The position numbers and the translations under genes were made by a program. A stretch of DNA of 50,861 bases. Origin: Treponema sp. GTDB taxonomy: Bacteria > Spirochaetota > Spirochaetia > Treponematales > Breznakiellaceae. The notes under the pieces are model-generated. The model saw only the letters and a program-made list of their open reading frames with translations, was not told where the DNA came from and ran no database searches. The stretch covers positions 1-50,861 of the forward strand of contig JAISBN010000148.1 of assembly GCA_031266175.1 (NCBI GenBank), read 5' to 3'. Positions 8,945-17,181 of this stretch are shown one piece after another (the first letter of the stretch is position 1; each line of letters opens with the position of its first letter).

Positions 8945-10446
8945 TCCCCCTCGATAAAAAAGAACAGATCCTCTTTCAGGTACGATCCCCGGCCGTCGGA
9001 AATACCGCTCCGTCCGCCGGGGAGGACAAGACGGTAGTAATGCCGTTCCGGGGGGACGTTTTGTTCAATCCCTTCCCACTGGATGATAAGGGTATCTCCG
9101 GACCACCAGCGGACGGAGCGAAGGCTGACCGGCGCCAGGGTTCCGGGGAAATAAGGTTCCAGCCGGGTGCCCAAAACCGCGGCGGTTTGGGCAGGGCCGT
9201 CCAGAATATGGGAAAACCCCAGGGCCAGGGTGACAATGCCTTCGGGAAGGATCGTCTCCGCGGGATAGCTTCCGTTTTGTACCGGGCCAACCTTCCCCCG
9301 GCCCGCGTCCAGGGAAATCACCCGGAGGTAGGGAATGTCCACGGTAAAGGAAAAAGAAAATTCCGAGGCCATGGACAGACCCCCCGTATCCCGGCTGTCC
9401 GCGGATACGTAAAGGGTATAGATTTTTTCCGGCTCCGGATCCCGGTCGGGGATAAACACCACCGACGAGGGCGTCCACCCTTCGGTTCTTCCCGCCAGGG
9501 GCGGATCAAAGCGGACGGAACGCAGGACCGATTCATCCATGGCTTTGTTAAATTCTATTCCCAGGGCCTGATTGTGGCCCAGGCCGTTTTCCGCTCCGGC
9601 GCCGGTTTTTATCCACCAGGATCCCGATTCGGGGCCGCCCCTGATCAGGGGATATACTTCCGTTACCCGGGGAAGAACCCTGTCCGCGTCGGTGACAAAG
9701 CTGCCGTTCATCCCCTTTCCCAGGGGAACGCCGCCGCGGCTCTGGGCCTTATCGCTCAGGGTCCAGCGGTAAACCGTCCAGGGCGCCAGGCTGTTTTTCG
9801 GGTGCGCCTCCATCACCGTATCGTCGTCAAACCACCGCAGTTCTTTTTCGCCTACCCCCTCCAGGGAAAAGGCGTCCGCAGTACTCTGCCTGTCCATGGG
9901 CCGGGAAAAAACGATCCGGACAAAGGCCCCGCCGGCGGAACTAACCCCCACGGAAGCGCCCTCCCCGGGGCTGAAACCAAGGCCGTAGGGAGCGGCTTCC
10001 CGGCTTAACGCGTAAAAGGGAACGTGTTTGGATACCCGGTCTTCCCTGCCGTCCAGGGCATAGATCGTCCCCTCCAGGCTTAGGCTGTAACGGACCCCGG
10101 GCAGCCAGGGTTCCAGCGGATGGAAGTACAGGGTATCCCCCCGCCAGACCATATCGCCCCTGACGGTTCCTCCCGCGGAACCGACCGACAGGGCTTTCCG
10201 GGTTTCCAGGTGATCCATGGCGGTATCGAAACGGACGCTCAAAGCGGTATTTTCCGTATCCAGGACGGTATTGTCGCCGCCGGGATAGGTGCTGAAACCG
10301 ATGGATTCAAGGTTTATAAAATTTTTGCACGATCCAAGCAGTACAATCCAGATGGCCCGAACAAGTACGGGCCAAACAAATACGGTCCAAAGAGGGCGGA
10401 CACCGGCGGCCCGGAACAGCGGTACCCGGTTATTCGGGAATAACAC
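8941..10446 (-). CDS. Ig-like (SbsA/Big_5 type) lipoprotein, paralogue
   Basis: A 501-residue paralogue of the 7343-8944 product, with the same FSRPMDRQSTADAF, ALGIEFNKAMDESVLR and RYSLSLEGTIYALDG type Ig-like repeats. The N terminus has a long hydrophobic stretch ending in VLLGSC, a probable lipobox. The DNA for that stretch contains a short imperfect tandem repeat. It overlaps the end of the membrane-fusion gene by 17 bases and the next Ig-like gene by 4 bases, so all five genes from 11800 to 1057 look like one operon. Function within the pump is unknown. Confidence 0.75.
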   Translation of the reverse strand: MLFPNNRVPLFRAAGVRPLWTVFVWPVLVRAIWIVLLGSCKNFINLESIGFSTYPGGDNTVLDTENTALSVRFDTAMDHLETRKALSVGSAGGTVRGDMVWRGDTLYFHPLEPWLPGVRYSLSLEGTIYALDGREDRVSKHVPFYALSREAAPYGLGFSPGEGASVGVSSAGGAFVRIVFSRPMDRQSTADAFSLEGVGEKELRWFDDDTVMEAHPKNSLAPWTVYRWTLSDKAQSRGGVPLGKGMNGSFVTDADRVLPRVTEVYPLIRGGPESGSWWIKTGAGAENGLGHNQALGIEFNKAMDESVLRSVRFDPPLAGRTEGWTPSSVVFIPDRDPEPEKIYTLYVSADSRDTGGLSMASEFSFSFTVDIPYLRVISLDAGRGKVGPVQNGSYPAETILPEGIVTLALGFSHILDGPAQTAAVLGTRLEPYFPGTLAPVSLRSVRWWSGDTLIIQWEGIEQNVPPERHYYRLVLPGGRSGISDGRGSYLKEDLFFFIEGE

Positions 10447-11800
10447 GGCTCCCCTCCTTTAAATACGCTTCAGGTTTCAATACCACCGCTTCCCCCGGGG
10501 CAAGCCCCGAAAGGATCTCCCGTTCGCCCTCCGCGGCGGAGGGGCCGAAACGGACTTTCCGTTCCGATACCCGGCCCCGGGTTACGGCAAAGACCGTACC
10601 CTCATCGTCCTGCCGGTTTATGACGGCGCTTTCGGGGACCGTCAGCGCCTTCCGTTCTTCGCCCGGATATACCGTAACCCGGGCAAACATGCCGGGCTTC
10701 AGTTTGTCTTCCGCCGCGCCCGTGACCGAAGGGGGCAGCAGGACCCGGACGGTAAAGGTAAAGGACTGGCTGTCCGCCTGGGGCGAAACCAGATCCACCG
10801 TACCCTCGTAAACGGTTTCCCCCACGCCGACCCGGGCGGCCATGCCTTTGCGGAGCCGGAGGGCGTCGGATTCCCGGAGGGAAAAGAGCACGTAGAGGGA
10901 ACCGGTATCCATCAGGGTGACAAGCTTGTCTTCCTTTTTGATCCGTTCCCCTTCTTCAAAATACCGGGCCCCCACGATTCCCGCGGCGGGGCTGTAGACG
11001 GTCAGTTCCGACCGGGCGATGCGTACCGATTCCAGTTCCTTTTCCGCGGCTTCCAGCTGGGCTTCGGCGGCTTCCACTTCCGAGCGGAGGGTGGAAACGG
11101 CCAGGCCGATCAGCGCCGCCCGCCGTTCGTTTTCCGAAGCAAAGCCCTCCGCGGGAAGCAGCCCCGCGGCCGCCAAATCCCGGTCCCGCAGGCCCACAGT
11201 CCGGATCTCCAGGTCCCGTTCCATAAGCCGGAACTGTTCTTCCGCGCCGGACAGGGTAAAGCGCCCCTCCCGGACTGCCTCGCCGCTTAAACCTCCCGCG
11301 GTATAAAGGGTTTCCTGGTCCTCCTGCCTGCGGCGCTGTTCCTCCAGAACCTTTGCCGCCTGGACAAGTTCCGCCCCGGCCCGGGCAATGCCCAGAAGTT
11401 CCGCCTCCGCGGAAAACTCCCCCTCCAGCAGCCGGGACCGGGCAAGCCGCAGGGCCGCCTGGGCCTGGGTCAGGGAATTCTCCGCCCTGGCCGCGGCCAG
11501 TTCCAGCTGGACATTTTCCAGGTCCGCGATCCGCGCCCCCTTAGCCACGCTGTCCCCTTCACGGCGGTAAAGCCGGCGGACCGTTCCGTCCTGAAGCGCG
11601 GTTACATCAACCTTGGTAAAGAACGAAAGGGCCCCAAAGCCGGAAACTTCCTCGGCCAGAATTTTTTCCGCCGCGGCGGCAACTTTTACTTTGGGCACAT
11701 AGCCCTCCGAAGAGGCCTGGGCCTTTCCGCAGGAAAGAACAGTCCCCAGCAGCGCCAGGGACAAACACACACTGGACTTTACCCCAATTGGTAGACACAA
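10430..11800 (-). CDS. RND efflux membrane-fusion lipoprotein (HlyD/AcrA-like)
   Basis: Periplasmic adaptor of an RND pump. Visible parts are the lipoyl half (VTALQDGTVRRLYRREGDSV), a long Ala/Glu/Arg-rich coiled coil, the second lipoyl half (ELTVYSPAAGIVGARYFEEG), a beta-barrel region (KPGMFARVTVYPGEERKALT) and a membrane-proximal end (LAPGEAVVLKPEAYL). The hydrophobic stretch ending TVLSC is a likely lipobox. The frame is open up to 12040, but the terminal inverted repeat of an IS3-type fragment begins at 11773, so everything upstream is IS-derived. Candidate starts are TTG 11800, within IS DNA and giving a Lys before the hydrophobic core, and GTG 11770 just at the junction. The original 5' end and promoter were probably replaced by the insertion. 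Confidence 0.82.
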   Translation of the reverse strand: MCLPIGVKSSVCLSLALLGTVLSCGKAQASSEGYVPKVKVAAAAEKILAEEVSGFGALSFFTKVDVTALQDGTVRRLYRREGDSVAKGARIADLENVQLELAAARAENSLTQAQAALRLARSRLLEGEFSAEAELLGIARAGAELVQAAKVLEEQRRRQEDQETLYTAGGLSGEAVREGRFTLSGAEEQFRLMERDLEIRTVGLRDRDLAAAGLLPAEGFASENERRAALIGLAVSTLRSEVEAAEAQLEAAEKELESVRIARSELTVYSPAAGIVGARYFEEGERIKKEDKLVTLMDTGSLYVLFSLRESDALRLRKGMAARVGVGETVYEGTVDLVSPQADSQSFTFTVRVLLPPSVTGAAEDKLKPGMFARVTVYPGEERKALTVPESAVINRQDDEGTVFAVTRGRVSERKVRFGPSAAEGEREILSGLAPGEAVVLKPEAYLKEGSRVIPE

Positions 11801-12085
11801 AGATAAGCGGGAAATATACCAGAAGGAGAGAAAGAGACGGGAAAGAAAGACACTGAACGGCGGGTATACACCACGGAGTTCAAAACCGGGGCGGCAGCGC
11901 CGGCCGAAAAACACGGGAAACCGGTAAGCCATGCTGCGGCGAATTTGGGTATTAACGAAAATGTGTTGTACCGGCAGATACAGCGGGCACGAGAATCGGC
12001 CGGTACCGGGTTGCCGGCAAAGAAGGCCCGGAATACGCACAGAGTTTTGAAACCGGCTCTACCAGAAACAACAGGAAGGGTGTAG
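11773..12085 (+). mobile_element. IS3-family insertion sequence fragment (left end and orfA)
   Basis: The left end begins TGGACTTTACCCCAATTGG, like the terminal repeats of IS3-family elements. A plus-strand frame then reads TERRVYTTEFK, AEKHGKPVSHAAANLGINEN and VLYRQIQRARESAG, which is the helix-turn-helix part of IS3-type OrfA. A good ribosome binding site (AGAAGGAG, 11821-11828) is followed 9 bases later by ACG at 11837, where the ATG should be, so the start codon is mutated. The frame ends near 12085 in unrelated sequence. OrfB and the right terminal repeat are absent. The element is therefore dead; it separates the efflux operon from its former upstream region. Confidence 0.72.
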
Positions 12086-12348
12086 TGACAGAATACGACT
12101 ATGCCATAAATGGGCGGGTAATTGAAATTCGAAAAGCCCTTGGCTATTCACAACAACCATTTTCTGAAATAATCAAGCTGAGCCGGTCCTGCGAAGCGGG
12201 GATAGAAATCAAACGGCGTAAAGTCAACGATCGTTTAGTCGAAATGATTTGCCTGACCTACGGCGTAAGCGGGGAATGGCTCAAAACCGGCAAGGGCGGG
12301 ATGTTCGATGCTTCCAAAGACCTCCCCGCCCCCGCGGCGAGGCCGGAA
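12085..12348 (+). pseudogene. XRE-type helix-turn-helix regulator, C-terminally cut remnant
   Basis: GTG 12085 is preceded by AGGAAGGG. The product has an XRE helix-turn-helix (GRVIEIRKALGYSQQPFSEI) followed by NDRLVEMICLTYGVSGEWLK and TGKGGMF, the conserved tail of short treponemal and firmicute XRE proteins. Homology stops near residue 80. The same frame stays open to 12867, but from 12348 it crosses a terminator and then runs antisense to hpf and rpoN, so that part is not credible. In the family a further 30-40 residues normally follow, so this looks like a remnant next to the dead IS fragment. The DNA-binding half could still be made. Confidence 0.5.
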
Positions 12349-12385
12349 CAAAAAAGCCTGCGGAATTATCCGCGGGCTTTTTTTG
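12348..12385. terminator. Bidirectional rho-independent terminator
   Basis: Near-perfect hairpin: ACAAAAAAGCCTGCGGA, four-base loop, then TCCGCGGGCTTTTTTTGT. It has an A-tract on one side and a T-tract on the other, so it can end transcripts from both the XRE remnant (plus) and rpoN-hpf (minus). Confidence 0.85.
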
Positions 12386-12449
12386 TTCGTCCGCCTCAGC
12401 TGTGCGGCGCTTCGACACCCGGAGCGGCGGGCAGGCCGCTTCGGGACCG

Positions 12450-12740
12450 TCAGCGTTTCTCCTTAACCTTTTCCTTTTCCTTGGTGATTTTCTGTTCCAG
12501 TTTATCCATCATTTTGTCTACCGCGGGATTAAGTTCAAAATCATGTTCCTTTATGTGGACCGAAACCCCCCAGCGAAAATTAACCGTGGCTTCGGCGGTA
12601 AAATCCTTGTTCTTGGTCAGGGTAACCAGAAGATCAACAATCATATTCTCCGCGTTGTGGATGCGGGCAATTTTTTTGTCCAGGTATTCCCTGGAATCAT
12701 CCTGTAAAGTAAAATGTACTGCTTTGATATCGATGTTCAT
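12450..12740 (-). CDS. hpf: Ribosome hibernation promoting factor, short form
   Basis: A 96-residue member of the HPF/YfiA (RaiA) family, which binds the decoding centre of idle 30S subunits and stabilises inactive ribosomes in stationary phase. The family pattern is visible: MNIDIKAVHFTLQDDSREYL at the start, a central beta-strand segment FTAEATVNFRWGVSVHIKEH, and a basic helix NPAVDKMMDKLEQKITKEKE. It lacks the C-terminal dimerisation domain of long HPF. It starts 12 bases after rpoN, the classical rpoN-hpf arrangement, and is probably co-transcribed with it. Confidence 0.92.
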   Translation of the reverse strand: MNIDIKAVHFTLQDDSREYLDKKIARIHNAENMIVDLLVTLTKNKDFTAEATVNFRWGVSVHIKEHDFELNPAVDKMMDKLEQKITKEKEKVKEKR

Positions 12741-12752
12741 GAAATGCCTCCG

Positions 12753-14123
12753 TTATTTTTTTTGCCGGGTGTATGATGAACCCAGATCAAGCTCGCTCCG
12801 GTATTTTGCCACGGTCCGTCTCGCAAGGGATATTCCCCGCTGGGTAAGTGTATCCGCCAGCTCCTGATCAGAAAGACGCCGCTGGTCACCGGTGATAATC
12901 TCCCGTAAAATTTCCTTAACCCCCTCCTTTGAAAACCGGGAGCCGTCGGAACCGGTCCCGGTTATTGAATTGGAAAAAAAGTAACGCATCTCGTAAAGAC
13001 CCCATTCGGTCTGCATGGATTTACTGTTGGCGGTACGGGAAATCGTTGTTTCGTGGACCCCCAGTTCCTGGGCAATATCCCGCAGGGTAAGGGGAACCAG
13101 GTACTTGGGGCCCCTGGAAAAAAAAGCCCGCTGAAATTCAACGATAGCCCTGGCAACCCGGAGCAGGGTGTGGTTCCGCTGGTTGATGGACTGAATAAAC
13201 CACCGGGCCTCCCGGATGTTTTCCCGGACAAAATCCCTGGCTTCCTTGCCGTCTTTCCCTTTTTTATCGGCCACTTTCATAAAAAAAGGACTGATTCCCA
13301 AAACGGGGATTTCTTCATTATTAAGGATAATAACAAATTCGCCCTCCTTCTGCCGGACCTCCACATCGGGCACCGCATACCGGGTTTCACCGGAATTAAA
13401 ATGCCTGCCGGGAAAGGGGGAAAGATCTTCCTGGATACGGTTATAACAGAGCCGGAGGGTTTCTTCGTCCATGTCCAAAATCTGGGCGGTTTCGGCAAAC
13501 TTTCCTTTTTCCAGGTTTTTAAGATAATCCAGGGCCGCTTCCAGTCCGGGGGGCGCGCCGGGAAGCAGCCGGGCCTGGACCTGCAGGGATTCCCGGTATC
13601 CCGACGTACAGGTGCCCGGCGGATCCAGGGACCGGACCACGGCCAGAGCTTCCCGCAGCCGGGCCTGGTGTTCTTTTTTTTCACCCCCCAGGAGGATTTC
13701 AGGATCTTCCTTGTGAAAACCGTCGTCGTCCAGGTTTTGAATCAGCAGCTCCCCGGTATACCGGACCTCGTCGTCCACCGGTTCCAGGGCCAGCTGCCAT
13801 AAAAGATGTTCCTGCAGGGTTTCGGGCCGGGTGATGGTTCCTTCGATAAACTGACGCCGGGCATCCGCGTCCATACCCCGCTGGACAAAACCCGAATCGG
13901 AACTGGCTTCAAAGTAATCGTCTTCCTCCCGGGGAGTTTCCTCGGCATCCAGGGAAACCGTGCCCGGTTCCTCCAGCACTTCCAGAGCAGGGTTCTTTTC
14001 CACCTCTTCCACAATCTTTTCCCGCAGATCCATCACGGGCAATTCCATTATTTTTATGGATTGGAACAGCTGGGGGTTCATTCTAAGCCCCTGTTCCAGC
14101 ACCAAAGCCTGCCGCTGCTGCAT
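12753..14123 (-). CDS. rpoN: RNA polymerase sigma-54 factor
   Basis: About 456 residues from ATG 14123. Region I is the Gln/Leu-rich activator-interacting segment (QALVLEQGLRMNPQLFQSIK). The core-binding and helix-turn-helix parts follow (LRDIAQELGVHETTISRTAN), and the protein ends with the RpoN box ARRTVAKYRS that reads the -24 element. The frame is open to 14270, but family alignment and the promoter position place the start at 14123. A sigma-70-type promoter sits 6 bases upstream, so the mRNA may be leaderless. Enhancer-binding activators are not in this window. Confidence 0.93.
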   Translation of the reverse strand: MQQRQALVLEQGLRMNPQLFQSIKIMELPVMDLREKIVEEVEKNPALEVLEEPGTVSLDAEETPREEDDYFEASSDSGFVQRGMDADARRQFIEGTITRPETLQEHLLWQLALEPVDDEVRYTGELLIQNLDDDGFHKEDPEILLGGEKKEHQARLREALAVVRSLDPPGTCTSGYRESLQVQARLLPGAPPGLEAALDYLKNLEKGKFAETAQILDMDEETLRLCYNRIQEDLSPFPGRHFNSGETRYAVPDVEVRQKEGEFVIILNNEEIPVLGISPFFMKVADKKGKDGKEARDFVRENIREARWFIQSINQRNHTLLRVARAIVEFQRAFFSRGPKYLVPLTLRDIAQELGVHETTISRTANSKSMQTEWGLYEMRYFFSNSITGTGSDGSRFSKEGVKEILREIITGDQRRLSDQELADTLTQRGISLARRTVAKYRSELDLGSSYTRQKK

Positions 14124-14129
14124 ACTACC

Positions 14130-14158
14130 ACTATCATTCCATGACGGCGCTTTGTCAA
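14130..14158 (-). promoter_or_regulatory. Sigma-70-type promoter of rpoN
   Basis: On the minus strand, TTGACA (14158-14153), a 17-base spacer, then GATAGT (14135-14130). The -10 box ends 6 bases before ATG 14123, so transcription is expected to begin at or next to the start codon. Confidence 0.55.
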
Positions 14159-14217
14159 GAATTGAAAACCCCCTGCCGATAAGAGAGTAATACCCTTTAC
14201 ACCCTGGATATGCCCGT

Positions 14218-16281
14218 ATGCTACTGCGTTGTATAAAGATATGCCCCGTTTTTTTGCTGTTTTCCGCCATAATTCCGTATCCGGCCTTTTCGATTGGCCG
14301 GCAGGAGCGGGGGCCGGAAAAATTACCGGCCCTGAACGCCTTTTACGCGGGCCGGGTGGAAGACGCCGCGGAAACCTTCCAATCCGGCAGGGCCGGATGG
14401 AAAGAAAAAGCCCAGCTGGTGGTGATTTACTGGGAACTGGGGGAAATGAACAAGGCCGCGGAACTGCTGGAAGAACTGCTGACAGACCGGAACATACCGG
14501 ACAAGGACAGGGACGAACTGCGGCTCCAGCTGTTCTACACCTATTGCCTGGTCAGCAGCTATCCAAAAGCCGCGGCCCTGCGCGGTCCGGTGGAACGTTC
14601 CCTCCAGGGGGCGGATAACCGCGGCAAGGCGGAATTTTACTTTTATTCCGCCCTCGTGTATCAGGAAACGGGCAATGCCGAAAGGGCCGTGGAACTGTAT
14701 AAACGGAGCCTGGATATAAACAAATGGCGGCCCGCGGGCTGGTATATGCTGGGGCTGCTGCTCCGGAACAGCGATCCCCGGGAAGCGGAAAAATGCCTCC
14801 AAACCTGCTGGGAGCAGGATACTTCCTTTACCGGCGCCCTGCTGCCCCTGGCCCGGCTTCTGATGAACCGGCAGGAATGGCGCAGAGCCAGGGATTACCT
14901 TATCACCGCCGGCGCCCGGCTGCCCGGAAACCGGGAAATCGCCGCGGCCCTGGCGGAAACCCGGACCCATGTTCCGGGCGGGGGCGTAGCCGGAGACGGC
15001 GCAGGGAGCGGCGCGTATTTAATACGCCGGGAAATCGGAACCCGGCCCCCCAAAGTGGAACCCGCCGCGGCCTTTCCCAGGGAGGGCAGCATCCGGATCG
15101 GGCTTATCGAAGGGCGAAGCCTCGTTTCGGTCAAGGCGGGGGGGGCTTTTACCCTGCGCGGGGCGGGGAACCGGAATTCCCTCTACAGCGGGGCGGCCCA
15201 GGAACAAATCTGGATAGAATGGACCAGGGACAGCGGAAACGGCCTGCTTTCGGTGCAGGATAAAAACGGCAGAACCCTGGCCCGCGCTTCTACTCCCCTG
15301 GTGTACGAACTCCCCGGCAGAGGCGATACATCCATTGTGGCGGGGGTTGTCAACGGGGCGCCGGGAACCAACAGGACCTACCGGGGGGCGCTGGAATTCC
15401 GCCCCGCCGCCGGAGGCATGACGGTGGTTAACATCGTCCCCATGGAGGAATATCTGTACGGGGTGATTCCCGCGGAGATGCCCGCAAGCTGGCCCGCGGA
15501 AGCCCTGAAAGCCCAGAGTATCGCCGCCCGTTCCTACAGTCTGGCCAATCTGGGCCAGTTTGCCGGCCGGGGCTTTGACCTCTTCGGTACCCCCCACTCC
15601 ATGGCCTACCACGGGGCCGGGGCGGAAAACCAGAAAACCACCGACGCGGTAAACAAAACCAGGGGCGTCATCCTGCGGGGGGGCGCCCAGCCCCTGAAGG
15701 CATATTTTTCCGCCAACCACGGCGGCTACAGCGAAGATTCCCTTCCCCTGTGGGGGTACGACGCCTATATGCAGGCGATACCGGACAAGCTGGTGAACCT
15801 GCGGACCAATCCCCTCCCCCTGAACGAGCTGTACCGCTGGATCCGGGATACCCCCGTGTCGTATTCCAACCTGCCCCGGTATTCGTATGTTTCCGCCTAC
15901 CGCTGGGAAAAATGGGTACGCCCCGAGGAGATCCGCCGCCGCTTGAGCAGCGATCCCGGGGAGATTACCCGGATCATCAGCAGGGGCAGGGGCATATCGG
16001 GGCGAATCGTGGAACTGGAAGTGCGGGGTTCCCGGGGAACGGTCATGGTAAAGGGGGACGCAATCTGGAACGCCATGGGAAGCCTCCGGTCCAGCCTGTT
16101 TACCATCCGCTACAAGCTGGCCAGGAACGGCAGCGTGGAATACGTTGTGTTCCAGGGAGCGGGCTACGGCCACGGCATAGGACTGGACCAGCACGGAGCG
16201 GCGGGGATGGCCAGCGTGGGCTTTAGCGCCGAAGACATCCTGCGCCATTACTACCCCAGGGCGGCTCTGGACAAGCTGTAA
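14218..16281 (+). CDS. TPR-containing SpoIID/LytB domain protein
   Basis: A 687-residue secreted protein. The N terminus is a signal peptide (ICPVFLLFSAIIPYPAFS). Residues about 35-240 form TPR-like helical pairs (ALVYQETGNAERAVELYKRS). The C-terminal half is a SpoIID domain: EEYLYGVIPAEMPASWPAEA near residue 410, SIAARSYSLANL, the FSANHGGYSED segment, and GYGHGIGLDQHGAAGM near residue 648. SpoIID proteins are lytic transglycosylases that act on denuded peptidoglycan. In a non-sporulating spirochaete the likely role is cell-wall remodelling. It is divergent from rpoN; the start has only a weak ribosome binding site, and a shared 94-base intergenic region lies between. Confidence 0.85.
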   Translation: MLLRCIKICPVFLLFSAIIPYPAFSIGRQERGPEKLPALNAFYAGRVEDAAETFQSGRAGWKEKAQLVVIYWELGEMNKAAELLEELLTDRNIPDKDRDELRLQLFYTYCLVSSYPKAAALRGPVERSLQGADNRGKAEFYFYSALVYQETGNAERAVELYKRSLDINKWRPAGWYMLGLLLRNSDPREAEKCLQTCWEQDTSFTGALLPLARLLMNRQEWRRARDYLITAGARLPGNREIAAALAETRTHVPGGGVAGDGAGSGAYLIRREIGTRPPKVEPAAAFPREGSIRIGLIEGRSLVSVKAGGAFTLRGAGNRNSLYSGAAQEQIWIEWTRDSGNGLLSVQDKNGRTLARASTPLVYELPGRGDTSIVAGVVNGAPGTNRTYRGALEFRPAAGGMTVVNIVPMEEYLYGVIPAEMPASWPAEALKAQSIAARSYSLANLGQFAGRGFDLFGTPHSMAYHGAGAENQKTTDAVNKTRGVILRGGAQPLKAYFSANHGGYSEDSLPLWGYDAYMQAIPDKLVNLRTNPLPLNELYRWIRDTPVSYSNLPRYSYVSAYRWEKWVRPEEIRRRLSSDPGEITRIISRGRGISGRIVELEVRGSRGTVMVKGDAIWNAMGSLRSSLFTIRYKLARNGSVEYVVFQGAGYGHGIGLDQHGAAGMASVGFSAEDILRHYYPRAALDKL

Positions 16282-16346
16282 GACCGACACGGACAAAAGC
16301 ATAGTGTTAAAACTAAAAGTCCGTGTCTGTCCGGGTGGTCCGTGGT
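16282..16346. repeat. Dispersed imperfect inverted-repeat element, copy 1
   Basis: The segment reads GACCGACACGGACAAAAG, a short A-rich centre, then GTCCGTGTCTGTCCGGGTGG and TCCGTGGT. It is closely related in order and bases to the 81-base element at 22179-22259 and can fold into a long imperfect hairpin. It lies between the convergent ends of the SpoIID gene and the 16359-17024 gene and may act as a two-way terminator. Confidence 0.65.
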
Positions 16347-16358
16347 TTTTCTTCTTCT

Positions 16359-17024
16359 CTAGGGAATAACTGCCTGAACAATCGGGCCCCAGGGGCCTTT
16401 TTTGCTGCCGTTTTCTACCTGGACCGCGATGTACACGGTTTTTCCGCTGTCGCCGTAGTCGAAGTCCATCAGGTCCTTTTTGCGGCGGGTAAAGAACGAT
16501 TCGGTTAAGTCTTTCGGATTCGTCACCGGCTCGCCGCCGGGGGGAACTACCTTGTACCAGATCCGGTAGCCCTTGTTGGCCTTGTCCTCGGGGTTTCCCG
16601 AGATGTAGATGATCCGTATCCCCAGCTGGTGGCGGCCCACCAGGAAGGTCTCTACCACTACCTCCGCGGTGGGCTTCCCCGTGGGGGTGGGATGGGTGTC
16701 GTGGGGGATCAGGCCCAGGCTGATCAGGTCCGCGTTGGTCAACGGCGGTACCAGGAAGTAGTGGCCCTTGAAGAACCGCATTTTCCCGGTCATGGCGTCG
16801 AAGGCTTCCCGGCACTGCTCGTTGATAACCGGCGTGCGGTCGTTGCCGGAAGCTTTCTGCAGCAGCTCCTGGGCCGCGGCGAAGAGAAGCCCCAGCTCCT
16901 GAAACTGCGGGGCAGGGATGCCCCAGGCGGTACGGGTTTCGGCGATCATGACGCTGATCCAGTTCCTGCACATTACCAGCTGGTCCGTTCGGGAGGAAGC
17001 CAGCCAGTCGGATTTCTTACTCAT
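16359..17024 (-). CDS. Conserved hypothetical with Fn3-like C terminus (MCRNW family)
   Basis: A 221-residue protein with no signal peptide. The N-terminal half is helical (SDWLASSRTDQLVMCRNWIS, then GIPAPQFQELGLLFAAAQEL). The middle has KMRFFKGHYFLVPPLTNADL, and the last 90 residues look like a fibronectin-III-type beta sandwich ending YIAVQVENGSKKGPWGPIVQ. I recall close relatives as hypothetical proteins of treponemes and Bacteroidetes, but no function. A truncated paralogue lies at 22858-22983. The start is fixed by AAAGGAG at 17032-17038, itself formed by the last degenerate unit of a 21-bp repeat array. It follows the SUMF1 lipoprotein gene on the same strand and may belong to its operon. 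Confidence 0.75.
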   Translation of the reverse strand: MSKKSDWLASSRTDQLVMCRNWISVMIAETRTAWGIPAPQFQELGLLFAAAQELLQKASGNDRTPVINEQCREAFDAMTGKMRFFKGHYFLVPPLTNADLISLGLIPHDTHPTPTGKPTAEVVVETFLVGRHQLGIRIIYISGNPEDKANKGYRIWYKVVPPGGEPVTNPKDLTESFFTRRKKDLMDFDYGDSGKTVYIAVQVENGSKKGPWGPIVQAVIP

Positions 17025-17038
17025 TTTTCGACTCCTTT

Positions 17039-17143
17039 AGATTTTGCTCCGGATTCTTTAGAATCCGGGTCAGATTCTTTAGACTTTGGCCCAGATTCTT
17101 TAGACGCCGGGTCAGATTCTTTAGAATCTGACTTAGATTCTTT
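17039..17143 (-). repeat. 21-bp tandem repeat array A, upstream of MCRNW gene
   Basis: Five units of 21 bases, read in the gene direction as AAAGAATCTGACCCGGATTCT with variants, end directly at the ribosome binding site of the 16359-17024 gene. Units contain self-complementary parts: CCGGATTCT-tt-AGAATCCGG (17049-17068) and GTCAGATTCT-tt-AGAATCTGAC (17111-17132). The array has the same unit length and orientation relative to its gene as array B at 22586-22795. Confidence 0.85.
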
Positions 17144-17145
17144 AG

Positions 17146-17181
17146 ACTTTAAACCGGATTCTTAAGAATCCGGTTTAAAGT
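17146..17181. repeat. 36-bp perfect palindrome
   Basis: The left half ACTTTAAACCGGATTCTT is followed with no loop by its exact reverse complement. It sits at the outer edge of repeat array A. From 17182 to 17376 no supported gene is present, only a run of nine C (17347-17355) and a 23-codon open frame on the minus strand. Confidence 0.85.

Noticed and set aside
11607-11798. 63-codon minus-strand frame beginning near the IS end
   Set aside because: It is out of frame with the adaptor gene and has no family pattern; it arises from the IS junction.
12349-12867. C-terminal extension of the XRE frame
   Set aside because: It passes through a strong terminator and then runs antisense to hpf and rpoN.
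14124-14217. Sigma-54 (-24/-12) promoter between rpoN and the SpoIID gene
   Set aside because: No TGGCAC-N5-TTGC-like pair in either direction; a sigma-70-type promoter fits better.
15019-16971. Long minus-strand open frame (about 650 codons) opposite the SpoIID gene
   Set aside because: Low-complexity Pro/Gly/His/Arg composition typical of the antisense of a GC-rich gene; the plus-strand SpoIID motifs are clear.
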